Source: Earliella scabrosa
Lineage: Eukaryota > Basidiomycota > Agaricomycetes > Polyporales > Polyporaceae
NCBI GenBank assembly: GCA_022605405.1
Contig: JABYQQ010000020.1
Coordinates: 682,001 to 746,000, forward strand
DNA: 64,000 nt
Direction of reading: 5' to 3'
A program made the translations under genes and the position numbers. Under the pieces are notes generated by a model. It was not told the DNA's origin. It did no database searches and saw only the letters and a program-made list of their open reading frames with translations. Positions 1 to 11,040 of this stretch are shown piece after piece (positions within the stretch are counted from its first letter, which is position 1; each line of letters opens with the position of its first letter).

Positions 1-138
1 TAAGACGGGTTGCAAAGCTCGGAAAGAGTCAAGAGCGAATGACACCGAGTCATGGATAGCGGAATAGTCGACAACGAGACTAGTCGAGATGGCCGCTACC
101 ACTCGTACGCCCGAAACTTGCCCCTCGTTGTCTAGCTT

Positions 139-1561
139 TCAGTTCTTGAGGCGCTTTCCCCACCACTCCGTCTGCCTGGGAGCCCTCACCACAGCCGCCC
201 AGCCGCCATCCGAGCCCGTCTTCGCCTTTCTCAAGAGCGCCGCCGTGAGCGCGTACTTGCGGACGCGCTCTTCATTCTTCAAGATCGAGTGAGCGATCAC
301 GAGACGGATGAGCGTTGGCTCCCACAGAGTGGGGTGCGTGTAGTCCTCCTGCTCCATGATGGTCTGCAGGTACATCGCCCGCATGAAGCCGTTCATGCGC
401 TCGTACGTGCCGACCACCTCCTGAACAGTGCGCGCCATCACGGTCTCGTAGACCATAGGGGCGCCGTCCGCGAGCCACTTCTGGAACGCTGCTTCGTCGT
501 CAGCCCTGGCAGCGTCCGAGTTGCGCGTGGCGAGGAGCGCGCGATGCATGTTGCTGATGTACCGTGCCTCGATCCTCCGGTCGCACGACTTGCACTTGCA
601 CACGAACTTGTACCTGCGGAGCAGCTCTGCAGCCCGCTGGTGTTGGGGCGTAGTGAGGTCGACATAGGGGAGGGTGATCTGCTCGCCGCGGCGAATGGGA
701 GCACGCGCGCGGAGCGTCATAGTCAACGTCGCGACATCGAATTGGTAACAGGCATTTGGGCAGCAACTGCGACACAGGAATGTGTGTAAATGAGCCACGC
801 GCTTCGGCCTCCAGCCAGGGGAAATGAGCTGACCTGTGGTTCGCGCGCGAGATATCCCTGGATACGGCAGCGTAATGGGCGTCGTACCCCGGTAGTGCCC
901 CGACGGCGAAGCTGTTGGTGTCACAAATCCCCTTCAGATGGGATGGCCAGTCCGGTCCCTTGGCGTTCATGAGGGCGTAAACAGCCGCTCGGTTCTCGGG
1001 AAGAAGCACCTGCCCCACGAGATACTCGTAAATCTGAAGCGTTTGTTGAATCGTAGAGCCCGGTAGAGCGACGGGGTACATCATGAGCGGACGTTCGCAT
1101 ACGATGGTTTGTCCGCGCGCAATGTCCGCAGTTGCTATCATGCTCTGTCCGAACCCTGGGACGGGCGCGATCTTGTACACAGGTGGAAATGGGGTGGAAA
1201 ATGGCATCGGGAAGTCGGGGCATGTCGTGCGTCGTACCTCCTCCTCCATACCCTCGTACAGCAGGACTCCCGTCACGAGATGAGGGGGCAGACCCTCTCC
1301 GGATGGGTAGTTTTTGTAGAGCACCTTGCGGCCTAGCATCGGAAGGAGGTCCGGCATACTCGAGACGTTTTGCGTGAACGGCACCGGCGACGGTATCTTG
1401 ATTAGTTCGTGCGGACCGGGAGTTGGCAACGGGGCGGATGGGGAGTTGGCCAGAAGGACGGAGGGAGACGTCGGCTGTGATGTCCCCGGTATTATAGCAG
1501 ACGTAGTCGACGTCGCTCCTGGCTTTCCGCGGTCGCGGTCGAGGAGGAATCCACGGCGCAT
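139..1561 (-). CDS. SET-domain protein (SMYD-like), copy 1
   Basis: Probable protein-lysine methyltransferase. Exons on the minus strand are 1561-834 and 766-139; the 67-nt intron 767-833 (GTCAG...CGCAG) splits the SET core motif and splicing restores NHSCCPN at about residues 241-247. Protein 451 aa. The N-terminal 60 or so residues are Ser/Pro/Thr-rich and probably disordered. The SET domain starts near residue 128 (PGFGQSM, then ADIARGQ) and ends with GEQITLPYVDL, which keeps the catalytic-type Tyr, followed by a post-SET cysteine cluster CKCKSC near 299-303. A longer start at 1627 adds only low-complexity residues; 1561 was chosen because the paralog at 37694-39119 starts at the same point. 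The SMYD-type MYND zinc finger is not evident. Substrate cannot be told. Downstream frame up to position 500 without splicing is read-through of the intron. Confidence 0.85.
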
Positions 1562-1590
1562 GTTGGCGTCGGGGAAGGGGAAGAATGCTG

Positions 1591-1618
1591 AGAGGGAGAG
1601 AGAGGGAGAGGGAGAGAG
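1591..1618. repeat. GA-rich simple repeat in SET copy 1 leader
   Basis: An AG/GGAGAG-rich tract lies between the TATA-like element and the start codon of SET copy 1. It is absent from copy 2, which explains the longer leader of copy 1. Confidence 0.7.
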
Positions 1619-1641
1619 CGGACGCATGGCCCAGGCAGCGG

Positions 1642-1649
1642 CTTATATG
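1642..1649 (-). promoter_or_regulatory. TATA-like element of SET copy 1
   Basis: Minus-strand CATATAAG about 80 nt upstream of the start at 1561. The same element with the same flank lies upstream of SET copy 2 at 37634-37641, so the promoter was duplicated together with the gene. Confidence 0.5.
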
Positions 1650-1959
1650 CTACGGACAATAGAGTTTAGCATAGGTAACGTGCTGTAACCGTCGTCTGTT
1701 GATGGTGCTCTCGCGGATCGCGCACCGAAGGCCCTTCTAGAATGGCGGCCGTGCCCCACTCAGCAGGAAGTCAGCCTACGCAACAGTCCGGCTTTGCGTG
1801 GCGAGAATGTCTACGCCAGCGGGATCGCTGAGTGCTATATCAACTACCGGTGCATGCGACCACGGCTCTTGAGCGTAGACTGACATATCTCCCTATTCTC
1901 GATATCAATCAACTCGACGCATCAACATGCGGTTCGCGCCTCATCTGCAATACAACTCA

Positions 1960-2680
1960 GTCGATGGATTCAAGAGCGACAGTGAGGAAGAGTACCTTGC
2001 TGGAGGACATGATACTCGCGCCACGCCTCTGCTTCGATGGCCGAAAGGTTCGGGAACAGCGCAAACAGAAAACGCGCGATGTCCTTTTGCGTCGTTCCAC
2101 CGATCGGGACGCACATTGCACGTGAGTCTGTGCAGAGGATGGGTGTATCGGGAAGCGTGTGCGCCCTCTGGAATGTCGAGTGGTTGGTCGACGGCGACGC
2201 TTGCGACTTGGGGCTGAGCACGTTCTTATCGACGAGCCACGAGTTCCAGAAGTGGTTCAGCTCAACATGATGCGACCGCGGCAGCAGCAGAGGCCTCGAA
2301 TAACGATGTTGATGCGCCGGACGCCTCCCACCCTAAGAATGAGGGGGAGAACCTGTGCACACTAGCGAAACACAGGCCTCGGAAGTCTGCTAGGAACTCT
2401 CGAAAGGTTGCCGTCTCGGGCCCAGTACGGTCTATCCTGGTTCACCGCCACGCCAATATGTCGTCGAGCACGGGCACATCCAGACAAGGAAACAACCCTG
2501 GCCTGCAATCTCGACCAGCCAACTTTACGGAGGAAGCTTCGTGGAAGGACTCCTTGCATCCACTGCGGCCCTTTGGACGTGACACCGGGCTCGGAGCAAA
2601 TCATGCAGTTTGAGGGTCGAGAGGGGATAAAGTAAAAAGTGCACGATGTCCTCTACAGGCGTTCCTTCGTGCGAGTGTTT
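1960..2680 (-). pseudogene. F-box/LRR gene relic, copy 1
   Basis: Decayed relative of the F-box/LRR gene at 23166-24923. Recognisable pieces on the minus strand: GCKESFH near 2545, FPCLDVPVLDDI just below it, and DIARFLFALFPNL near 2080; the intact gene has GCRDTF, FPCLDAPLLDDI and SIARFLYTLFPNL. The pieces lie in different frames with stops between them, and the F-box itself is missing. It sits upstream of SET copy 1 exactly as its sister relic (36149-37230) sits upstream of SET copy 2. Confidence 0.65.
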
Positions 2681-3650
2681 CATGACATGGCTTGGAGTCA
2701 GGCCACGCCCTGAGTGTTCTCCTGGACATCTGCCGCAAGTTCAGGTTCAACGAACAATGAGATATTGTACGCAAGATTACGCACCTATCAACGCCGTGTG
2801 CGTCCAACTCAAGTGCAAATCTGGAGTGATGGAAAAGTTGCTTCTCATCGGACTCTCATCCAACGCAGGCTTCAAGTTGAACTTGACATGTCTCGTCGTC
2901 GAGACGCGCGCCGGCGCCGGCGCCTGAGCTCGGAGAGGTGCGGGCCGAGTGCTGCCGAGTGGTGGCGGTAGCACGTGTCCTCCACGTGGTGTTTACCCGT
3001 TTGGGGCACGTTCAAGCTCGCAGTTGTGTTTTCTACTGATCTCATCCCCTAGCACGCACTACTGAGGCGAACTTTCATGTCTTCGAGCACACTTTGTGGC
3101 ACCAGCCCTGCAGTGAACGCTGAACAGCAATGATATCTATCCGGCGCGTTGACTCAGAATTGCGCACAACTCACTGACGCAAGAATTCTCCGCCTGGTAT
3201 TCAGGGGAAAGGAAGAGGAACATCACGATCCTCCGATGTCACATACGTACAAGAGCTCATTGAATACGCGATCATCGATGAAACGAAACAAAAGGTGCGT
3301 GTGAATTCATGTGCCAACATTGGTGGCCGGGCCAGACATTGCATTGTCGTACCGCAGCACTACTTACCTGTCAGTGATTGCGAGAGCATTGGGACATTCC
3401 TGGTTGACGTGCGATGATGCGTCGTGTCTGCACCGGCGACTGATCCAATGCATGTCGAACCATAGGATGGATCCGACGCCTGGGTTCAACGTCGGATAAG
3501 TAGTCTCGCTGTCGCTGCACGCGTCATATTCGACGCGCATTCGTCTTGCATCTCCTATACGTGTCCCATGGATGCTGTTATCAGGCTAAGAGCGCTGACC
3601 GGCATCCCCGAGATATCCTTCCAGCGTTCTGTTCCATCCATCAAAACCCG
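2681..3650. other. Gap without a recognisable gene
   Basis: Only short unconnected frames. No splice-joined coding sequence, RNA gene or repeat could be supported. Confidence 0.5.
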
Positions 3651-4393
3651 ATGTCATCTCTGTGGGCGCTATATGATGTGGATCTAACGGAACGCCTCGA
3701 TCGCCTCCGTTCCCTTGCCGAAGGGATGGACAGAACTCGCACATGCGTTGCCAACCGCGATGTGTTCACGAGGAGGTGAGTCATGGCATCGTTGACCTGT
3801 ATAACAGAATCAACCATTCGCTGATCACTCTACAGCATTTTCTAGTGCGTCTAGGTCCAGGAGGAGAGGAATCGTCATTATCGAGTAATATTGAGCAGGA
3901 AATATCGTACCAGTACTGACTCTTCTCGAACTGCCAATCGGTGAGTAGTGCCTTGTTTGCGCCCGGCGTGATGTTCGATACTGACGTCGGATGCCATGCA
4001 TGTCGATCTCCCGGCTCCGACTGTATCTTCGACCGCCTGACCCACTTGACCTGGAGAACAGGACAGCTCACACGAGCAACCATGCGGATATGTCTGCCAT
4101 GGAACCCGGACTTTTCGACAGCCAAGCCTCCCATGACAAACATACGGAGTCTTTGCGCTCTCAACACGCCGTTCTGGGACAGTCGATTTTGCTACCCGAG
4201 GCTGATTCACATTTGCGTCCGCTCGCCAAGACATGGGCGCAACAGTGGAAAGTCCGTAGTCTTGCCGAGTTCTTGACCGTTGTGATCTTCTATTCTTCTA
4301 CCCCCGGTGCAGCAGGCTCCGATTGCGGGCCGCGGTATGCGCGAGCGGTGGCGCTGTCCCGGCGGGAACGTAGCCATGGTCGTGATAGCGTGA
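3651..4393 (+). CDS. Possible four-exon gene of unknown function
   Basis: Tentative model: exons 3651-3775, 3899-3940, 4062-4251, 4313-4393, with GT-AG introns whose phases agree, giving 145 aa. The N-terminal part (MSSLWALYDVDLTERLDRL) and the C-terminal part (RGMRERWRCPGGNVAM) look like coding sequence, but two introns (123 and 121 nt) are longer than usual here and in-frame stops occur if nearer acceptors are used. No domain recognised. It may be a real small gene or a decayed one. It lies upstream of the fungalysin on the same strand. Confidence 0.3.
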
Positions 4394-4972
4394 TACGGCC
4401 GCTTGGGCCTTGGCAATACTGTCGTACCGTGCAAATCACACGGACGGGTGTTCACCGATAGTCTAGAATGAGATGCATTGCGCTGGCCATGAGGTGTGCT
4501 GGCTTGACTCCGGTGCATCTCTACTCTCCGGACTGCACGCAAAGAATGTCGAGCCTTTGTGTAGACACCTTGCCTGAAAGAGCTCCCGGTAAGCACCACC
4601 TTCAAGTTGATCTACCTCAGCTGTATTATAATTGCTCATGTAGACTCTTCTCTAGACAATACCCCGCCCGTACGTTGCTCTGGATCACAGAATTCGACGT
4701 ACCCACGGGATCAAGTCTGATCTGATCATTCCGTCCATAGAAGACTCGGACTAGTACTTCTGCACGGGTAAGAACCGCTCGTCCAACCTCCGTATCAGCC
4801 CTGCCCTCGCCACCCGTGATGGTCGTCCCTTGCGTCAACTAGGTCGTGGTCCAAATTGGTGTACTTTGTTCACAGCGAGCCCGGGCTACTACCATGCGGT
4901 CGGATTCTGGAGCACGCATGAGCCCACGGAACTTGGAACGATCCCGGCCCGTAGTCGATAGACGGGGTCTGT

Positions 4973-4979
4973 TATAAAA
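4973..4979 (+). promoter_or_regulatory. TATA box of the fungalysin gene
   Basis: TATAAAA about 150 nt upstream of the start codon at 5131, followed by a pyrimidine-rich leader. Good match to a core TATA box. Confidence 0.6.
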
Positions 4980-5130
4980 GCTGCCAGCCTGCGTTCGCCC
5001 AGAGGTCTCCAGGCGACTTCGTTCAACGCATTCGCTCGAGACAGACTGTCACGGTCCCAGTCTCTGCCCCGGCACTCCCGTCATCTCGCGCTCCCGCATC
5101 CGTTCACGGACCTCTTCCGACATCTCAGAC

Positions 5131-7124
5131 ATGTTCGCCTTCAAGAAGGTCTTTGCCTCCGTCTACCTTGCTGTGCTTTGCGCCACCACTGCCAGTGCCG
5201 TCCCGTACCCGGTGACCTCGAAGTACGCGACCCACCGCACCCGCGAGATTAGCCAGGGATTCAAGCTCGATACTTACCACCCCATCTCGTCCTACGAGGT
5301 AAGCTAGGACTAGTCCCTCCGCTGGGACTCGCGCTGATTATTCATTGTGTTCCAGACGTTCGGGGATGGTGTCGACCACCCTCTGTCCAAGCGCGCCGAC
5401 GCGTCGATTGAGGAATCCGCCGTCGCCTTCGTGCAGTCGCGCGTCGGCGTCGATGCGAAGGCCGTTCACCTCCGCTCCAAGTTCGAGGGCGATGTCTCCC
5501 GTGTCATCTACTTCAAGCAGCAGGTGAACGGCGTGCCCGTCGCAAACGCGGTCGCGAACGTCGCCTTCAACAAGGCGAACAAAATCTCCGCCTTCGGCTC
5601 CTCCTTCCTCAAGCCGAAGAAGACCGCGGCGGCCCGTCCTTCGATCTCCGTCGAGGAGGCCATCGCCACTGCCGAGAAGCTCCTGGACGGTACCCACACC
5701 GCGGACCTTCCCGCCCCCGAGCTCGAGTACTTTGCCAAGGACGACGGCTCGCTTGTCCTCACCCACTCCTTCCAGGTCCACAACGAGGAGGCTGGTACTG
5801 CGTACGAGGCGTTCATCGACGCTCACACTGGCGAGCTTGTTTCAGTAGTCGACTTCGTCGCCCAGGCCACCGTGAGTCTCTTTTGACATGCGTCCATGTG
5901 TGATGAACGTCTTCACTAACAGTTCTGCTCTTCTAGTATCTTGTTCTCCCCGTATGGAAGGAGATCCCCACCGAGGGCTTCCAAACCCTCACGAACCCCC
6001 AGGACACTGTTGCCTCGCCTCAAGGCTGGCACAGCGACGGCACGACCTCCACTACAACCACTTCTGGCAACAACATCATCGCCTACAAGGGCTCCACAAC
6101 GTCTCTGACCTCGCAGTCTAGCTCGGGTCTCGTCTTCAACTACCCCGCCAGCCTGACTACGTCGCCCACGACCACTGCCAACGTGCACGCCGGACGCGTC
6201 AACGCATTCTACGTCGGCAACTCGATCCACGACATCCTGTACCGCTACGGCTTTACCGAGGCGGCGTTCAACTTCCAGAACAACAACTTCAACAAAGGCG
6301 GCCGCGGCAATGACCGTGTCCTGATCTCGGTCCAGGACTCCGCCAGGCGCAACAACGCTGACTTTGCCACATATCCCGACGGCCAGAGCGGTCGCATGCG
6401 CATGTTCCTCTGGGACCTGACCAACCCCATGCGCGACGGCTCGCTCGAGAACGACATCGTCATACACGAGTACACCCACGGTCTCACCAACCGCATGACC
6501 GGTGGTGGAACTGCCAGTTGCCTGCAGACCCAGGAGGCCGGCGGTATGGGCGAGGGCTGGTCCGACGCCATGGCTGAGTACGTCCTTTCTCTCGCACGCG
6601 GTGTTCTCTCAGTCCCGGTTACTGATCACATCCCTCTCCCACCTCACAGCTGGGTCCACCAGACCACGTCAACCGTCCAAGACTTTGTCATGGGCCACTG
6701 GGTGATCAACGACTCGCGCGGCATCCGCTCATACCCCTACTCGACGTCCGCGTCTCGCAACCCGCTCCGCTACTCGTCGATCGGTGGCCTCAACGAGGTG
6801 CACGACATCGGCGAGGTCTGGGCGAACATCCTCCACGTCGTCTACGGCGCGCTCGTGGCCGAGCACGGCTTCGCGTCCGACGCGCGCACGAACCCCGCCA
6901 GCACGGCGGGCAACTCCGTCTGGCTCCACCTCTTCCTCGACGCGCTCGCGATCCAGCCGTGCAACCCGACCCTGCTCACAGGCCGTGACTCGTGGATCCA
7001 GGCGGACGCTAACCGGTACGGAGGTGCGAACAGGTGCTTGCTCTGGAACGCATTCGCGAGCCGCGGTCTTGGTCAGCGTGCTGCCAACTTCCGCGACGAT
7101 AGCACTGTCCCTTCCGGCTGCTAA
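5131..7124 (+). CDS. Fungalysin, secreted M36 metallopeptidase
   Basis: Extracellular zinc endopeptidase that degrades proteins outside the cell. Exons 5131-5298, 5356-5871, 5937-6577, 6650-7124; phases agree; 599 aa, a normal length for the family. Signal peptide: MFAFKKVF start, hydrophobic run to ASA near residue 23. The propeptide carries the FTP-type sequence QVNGVPVANAVANV (exon 2). The catalytic domain has the zinc site HEYTH at about 405-409 with the third ligand in EGWSD near 434; splicing joins EGWSDAMA to DWVHQT across intron 3. The C-terminus is GQRAANFRDDS...GC. All active-site residues are present, so it should be an active enzyme made as an inactive precursor. A TATA box lies at 4973. 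A second secreted protease, a subtilisin, is at 29402-31382. Confidence 0.95.
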
Positions 7125-7627
7125 GCACTTGTGTAAAATGTTTAGAACCTGTGTAACGACATGTTGTACCACCATCGACGCTCACAGTCTGCGATGTGGA
7201 GGTGTTCTAAGATGCATACTGTCTGCTGCCATGCAGGTGTCTTGTCATGGATGCAACATGAATTCGCACCTGGTCAGACAATGTTTGCAGCTCCGAGTTC
7301 ACAGACCTCTTCTATGATGCGAGCGAGGTCAGCTTAACTGACGGCTGTTGGGTCCTGTCAGCTACCTAAATTTTCGATGTTGCCTTCTCAAAAGCTGTTG
7401 GGGTGCTACATTGACAGTTACCGCATGGCGAACCAGATCGCACGCCGACTGTTCGAGTCCGGCGTACTTGTTTGGCAGCATTCGACTGAGATGCTTGCGA
7501 TTCCAACATTCGGATAAATACAAGATACCGTAGAGTATGAAACTCGTATGAACATTGCAAGTGTCCAATCGGGTGCCGGAGCGTCAGACATTGTTGTGTG
7601 GCCGTGACGATGAGTTGTCCGGCCGGA
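7125..7627. other. Gap between convergent fungalysin and BTB gene 1
   Basis: About 500 bp holding the 3' ends of two convergent genes. No further gene or repeat seen. Confidence 0.5.
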
Positions 7628-9344
7628 TCAGAGTTCGAGAGTGATCTACAGGCGGAAAGATGAGTATCAAATTCACGATGTCTCTGGGAGGTGAACATGG
7701 ACCAAGACTCACTTGACTGACCACGATCGGCACGCTGCGAAGGGCATCACTGACACAAGCAACCTTCTGCACGAGGGCAGCACACGGGGGACACCAGTTG
7801 CCATTGGCGGATGCATGCTGAAGGATGTCTTCCACGGTGCCAGACGAACCGCCCGATTCGGAAAGCGTCTCAATGTAGCGTTGTAACCAAACGTTGCTCT
7901 CTGGGGTACCCAGATCGGCGGCTAGCCCGGCTGCGGTGTCTCCCTCAGGTGCCTGCGGGGAACCCGTGTTCACAGGCGGCGCAAGACCCGTGCCGACTCC
8001 ATATGCATCGCAGAGTGCCTGCTTCGCCGCCGCGCGACATCGTTCACAATAGCGCTCAAGGCGGATGTATGCCAGTGCCGGGGTAGTTTCCATTTCCGGG
8101 ATGTAGTGACCGTCGAGTCGGTTTTGGAGAACGACTTTGGCCGCGGTCGTAGCGCATTCGCCCAGCTGCTTGCAGGCAGCGGCGAAGTACGCGCGCAGGG
8201 GATCTCGCGCTGCGACGATCTCCCAAGACCCTTGGAGCGCCTTGACTGCACCCGGCATCTCGAGCTTCTCCGCGGCAAGGAGGACGTCAAGGAACTCGGA
8301 AGGAGGGAGGGAGACGTCGACGGCCTGGTCGTAGTAGCACAACGAGAACACCGATGCGAGAGCTTTGCTCCCTACCGGCAGTGACATGACGGGAGCAATT
8401 GGACTGCTACTGCGCACGCTGTACATTGCATTCAGTGAGACCATGTTCATTGCTGTAGCGTTGTAGAGAACATACATGCGTTTCTTCTTTGAGCCCTTCT
8501 TGGTCTTCGTGGATGTGACAGTGGCAGTGTAGCACTGGGCAGCCTCTATCTCGGCAATTTGCTGGCGAATGTATCCCGAAGCGTTTGAGATGATTTGCTC
8601 GTGCACAGAGAACTCCACATGGTCGGATGATACGCAGTCGAGATCAGGATGGGGTAAAGGGGAGACAAACGCTGGTATGGGGCTGACAGCAAGGAACTCA
8701 GGGTCCTCCTCTGTCGGTGCGGTCGCGATACGCGGAGGACCGAGAAGCTTGAAGTCCGAATCGACGCGTCCCCTCAGACGGTGGTACTCCCGCAGGCGCA
8801 GGATATCTGCAGCAGTGATCCCATCCCGGTGCGCGAGGTTCTCCAGAACCAGGCGTTCAGTGCCGAAGGTGCACTCGATGGCCCGGCGAGCCAGACCCTC
8901 CGACTTGAGCTCGCGTGCGAGGACCCAGACCTCCAAGGCGTTCCCACGAGCCGCGATGTCCACCAACTCGTCCTCCAGGGCTTCTATCGGGAGCTCCATC
9001 TCATACTCTATCGCGACGCACAGTGCGGAACGGATCTCCTCCATCGTCCGGGGTGTCCTCGGCTTTCTCCTGATAGGGTAGCACAGGCGGAGAAGGATGT
9101 CCAGGCTCTTGCTGTCGGCGTTGACGCCGATGGGCGCGTTCAATGGCGCCGAGGGCTGAGAGGCGAGGATGCGCTCGAATGCCGGCGACGCCTCCAGCAG
9201 AATGTGGCTGCGTACGTGAAAGTCCACGGAGTCGGTGCTGCGGAGGACGACATCGGCGTCGGGCTTGTTGAATGGGTAGGGTGCAGCTGAACTATCAGGG
9301 GCGTCGCCTGCCATCGACGGGAGGACTACGATGTCTTCGAACAT
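7628..9344 (-). CDS. Tandem BTB/POZ-domain protein 1
   Basis: Probable protein-protein adaptor, possibly for cullin-3 ubiquitin ligases as in many BTB proteins (inference). Exons on the minus strand: 9344-7713 and a final 18-nt exon 7645-7628, with a 67-nt intron; 549 aa. The first BTB domain begins near residue 22 (PFNKPDADVVLRS, then VDFHVRSHILLEASPAFERIL). A second, more diverged BTB-like unit lies near residues 250-400 (VEFSVHEQII...) and includes a lysine-rich insert (KKGSKKKR). The C-terminus carries a W-C-x-x-C motif at 517-521. The last exon encodes ITLEL-stop. Paralogs at 20800-22740 and 25296-27006 share every one of these features, including the 18-nt last exon, which strongly supports the model. 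Confidence 0.85.
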
Positions 9345-9943
9345 AGCGTCGAGACGGGTAGCGCAAGGAGCGATGTGGGAGGCAGAACCCTGTGCGGTCA
9401 GAAAGCAGATGGAGCTATATATGTCCCTTGACCGAGTACGTACGTCACACGCTCCTTCCGTGCGTAAAGAAGGATATTGCAGTCCTCGATGGAGGGCTGC
9501 GTGAGCGCGTATGCTACCGCAGCACCACACCTGTTGTGAGTCGTGGCGACAAAGACCCTCGGAATGTCCGGGGCGACAAGGCGTGTCCGCCTCGGTACGC
9601 TGCGTGCATCTAGAAGAAACACGGACATCATGCGACTTGTTTGAATAGCGAATCTTCACCTTGGACTGGGGCATCGCTAGTGACTGGCGGAGCTTCATCG
9701 CAGAAATTCCCAATCAGAGCCAACAACACTGCATTCCATTTCCAAACCTCTACAAGGACGGAATGACTGGACAGCGACGCGTTCTCCCTACGTAGTCTGG
9801 CACGGGACGCATGAGGCGCGCGTCCATTGGCCTGGTAGTAGCGGATGATGTTTGCCCGCACAGAGAACCCTGACGTGCTGTTTATGGCGTGGCCCAATCT
9901 CCAGGTAGATGGTGGACGTCGAGCCTCTCGGGTGTCGACCATG
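9345..9943. other. Promoter of BTB gene 1 and 3' flank of rpb4
   Basis: About 600 bp. Apart from the TATA-like element listed separately, nothing recognisable; the small open frames on both strands overlap each other and carry no known motif. Confidence 0.4.
9416..9422 (-). promoter_or_regulatory. TATA-like element of BTB gene 1
   Basis: ATATATA on the minus strand about 75 nt upstream of the start at 9344. The other two BTB paralogs have AT-rich TATA-like elements at similar distances. Confidence 0.5.
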
Positions 9944-10570
9944 TCATGACTGGAATTTGCGCATAGTTTGAATCTCGTCAAGCAAGGGTTGTAGCTTGTC
10001 GTCATCAATCTTAACCAGGCTGCGATGCGTCGTTGGACGAGGCGGACAGAATAGGGGCAGACGAGGGAACGCACCTTGGGATGATACTCTTTGCCTCTTC
10101 CGCCGTCACTGGACATAGGTTGGCAATCTGAGCGATCTCAAATTGCGTCAACGCGGACTCCCTCCGTAGCGTTCTAGCAGTTGAGTTGACGTTGTCTCAT
10201 CAGCCGAGACTGGAAGTACTGTGGGACGTACTCTCGAATTGCAGCCGCAGCCTCCGGTTTATCAAACTTCGCGAACGTCTTCACGTAGTCCAGCGTTTTG
10301 TTGTACACACTGGTCATAAGAAGTCGACATATGAGTAGCACAAGCCAAACTGCAAAAGACATACGCGGTGTCCGGGGCAGCCTTTTCGGACGGCCTGTGT
10401 TCCAGCAGGTAACGAACTTCGGAGATGAGAAGACAACCGGCATTGTTGAATTCTGTACCAGCGTTCTGAGAGCGAGATCAAGACTCCTTGTAGCAGTAGA
10501 GCGAACCGGAGCCGAGCCTCAGAGAAGAGGCATCCTCTTCCTCGTACGCGGGTCGATGACGGAGAGACAT
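9944..10570 (-). CDS. rpb4: RNA polymerase II subunit Rpb4
   Basis: Rpb4 pairs with Rpb7 to form the stalk of RNA polymerase II, acting in initiation and mRNA fate. Five short exons on the minus strand: 10570-10507, 10452-10365, 10309-10232, 10173-10075, 10019-9944, separated by 54-58-nt GT-AG introns with consistent phases; 134 aa, close to the fission yeast and human proteins. Conserved stretches after splicing: LGSEFNNAGCLLISEVR, VYNKTLDYVKTF, TQFEIAQIANLCP followed by AEEAKSIIPSL, and the C-terminal LQPLLDEIQTMRKF. No single exon exceeds 100 nt, so the gene is nearly invisible as an open frame. It is divergent from the transporter gene that starts near 11041. Confidence 0.92.
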
Positions 10571-11040
10571 GGTGGCTGGAACAAGACGGCTGTTTGGCGC
10601 TGTTGTGCAAAGCCTTCTGAATCTAACATGTGCAAACAATCCGTAAATGGAAGGAGCGTATGTTGGTCCATGGGCGGCGCGCGTCCAGGGCAGTGGTTCT
10701 CGCGACCTCTGCGCTGTCCGGTATCAATGATCTCAATATTGGCCTACGCTGGCTGAACTATTGCTGTGTACTTGCTCTCTTTGCTTTGTTTCCACTCACG
10801 AACCTCTGGCACGACGGCGGACACGAGTCGTCGGACCGACTCGGACGCCACAGACGCCATTGACGGACCACGCAGCTGACAAATCTGGCTCCTGTTAGCC
10901 TTCCCCACAGTCCCAATCCGGCATCCTCGTTCTCAGCAGGACGGCCACGCACCGTCCAGTCGACCGCGCTTAACCTCATCTCTCCGGGCCACCGCACCAA
11001 CACTTTCTCTGCTCTGGACGTTGACGGAGAGCCGTACGAG
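10571..11040. other. Divergent promoter region, rpb4 / AVT-like transporter
   Basis: Shared upstream region of two divergent genes. The open frame of the transporter continues upstream of 11041 to a stop at 10861-10863, with an acceptor-like TTCCCCACAG ending at 10910, so its true first exon may lie here. No clear TATA box. Confidence 0.4.

Larger units (their letters stand above)
25..2680 (-). repeat. Inverted duplication, arm 1 (SET gene + F-box relic)
   Basis: This segment matches 36140-39240 in the opposite orientation. Shared order, read on the minus strand: F-box/LRR relic (about 2680-1960), a promoter stretch with a TATA-like CATATAAG, a two-exon SET gene with a 67-nt intron, and about 100 bp of 3' flank. 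Similarity is clear in both coding and noncoding parts but far from identical, so the duplication is not very recent. The outer end is near base 25; the edges were judged by eye. Confidence 0.75.

Noticed and set aside
500..1627. Long minus-strand open frame continuing past the SET intron
   Set aside because: It reads through the 67-nt intron at 767-833; the spliced form restores NHSCCPN and the post-SET cysteines, as in the paralog.
5338..6571. Several antisense frames opposite the fungalysin
   Set aside because: Val/Ala/Arg/Gly-rich shadows caused by codon bias of the real gene.
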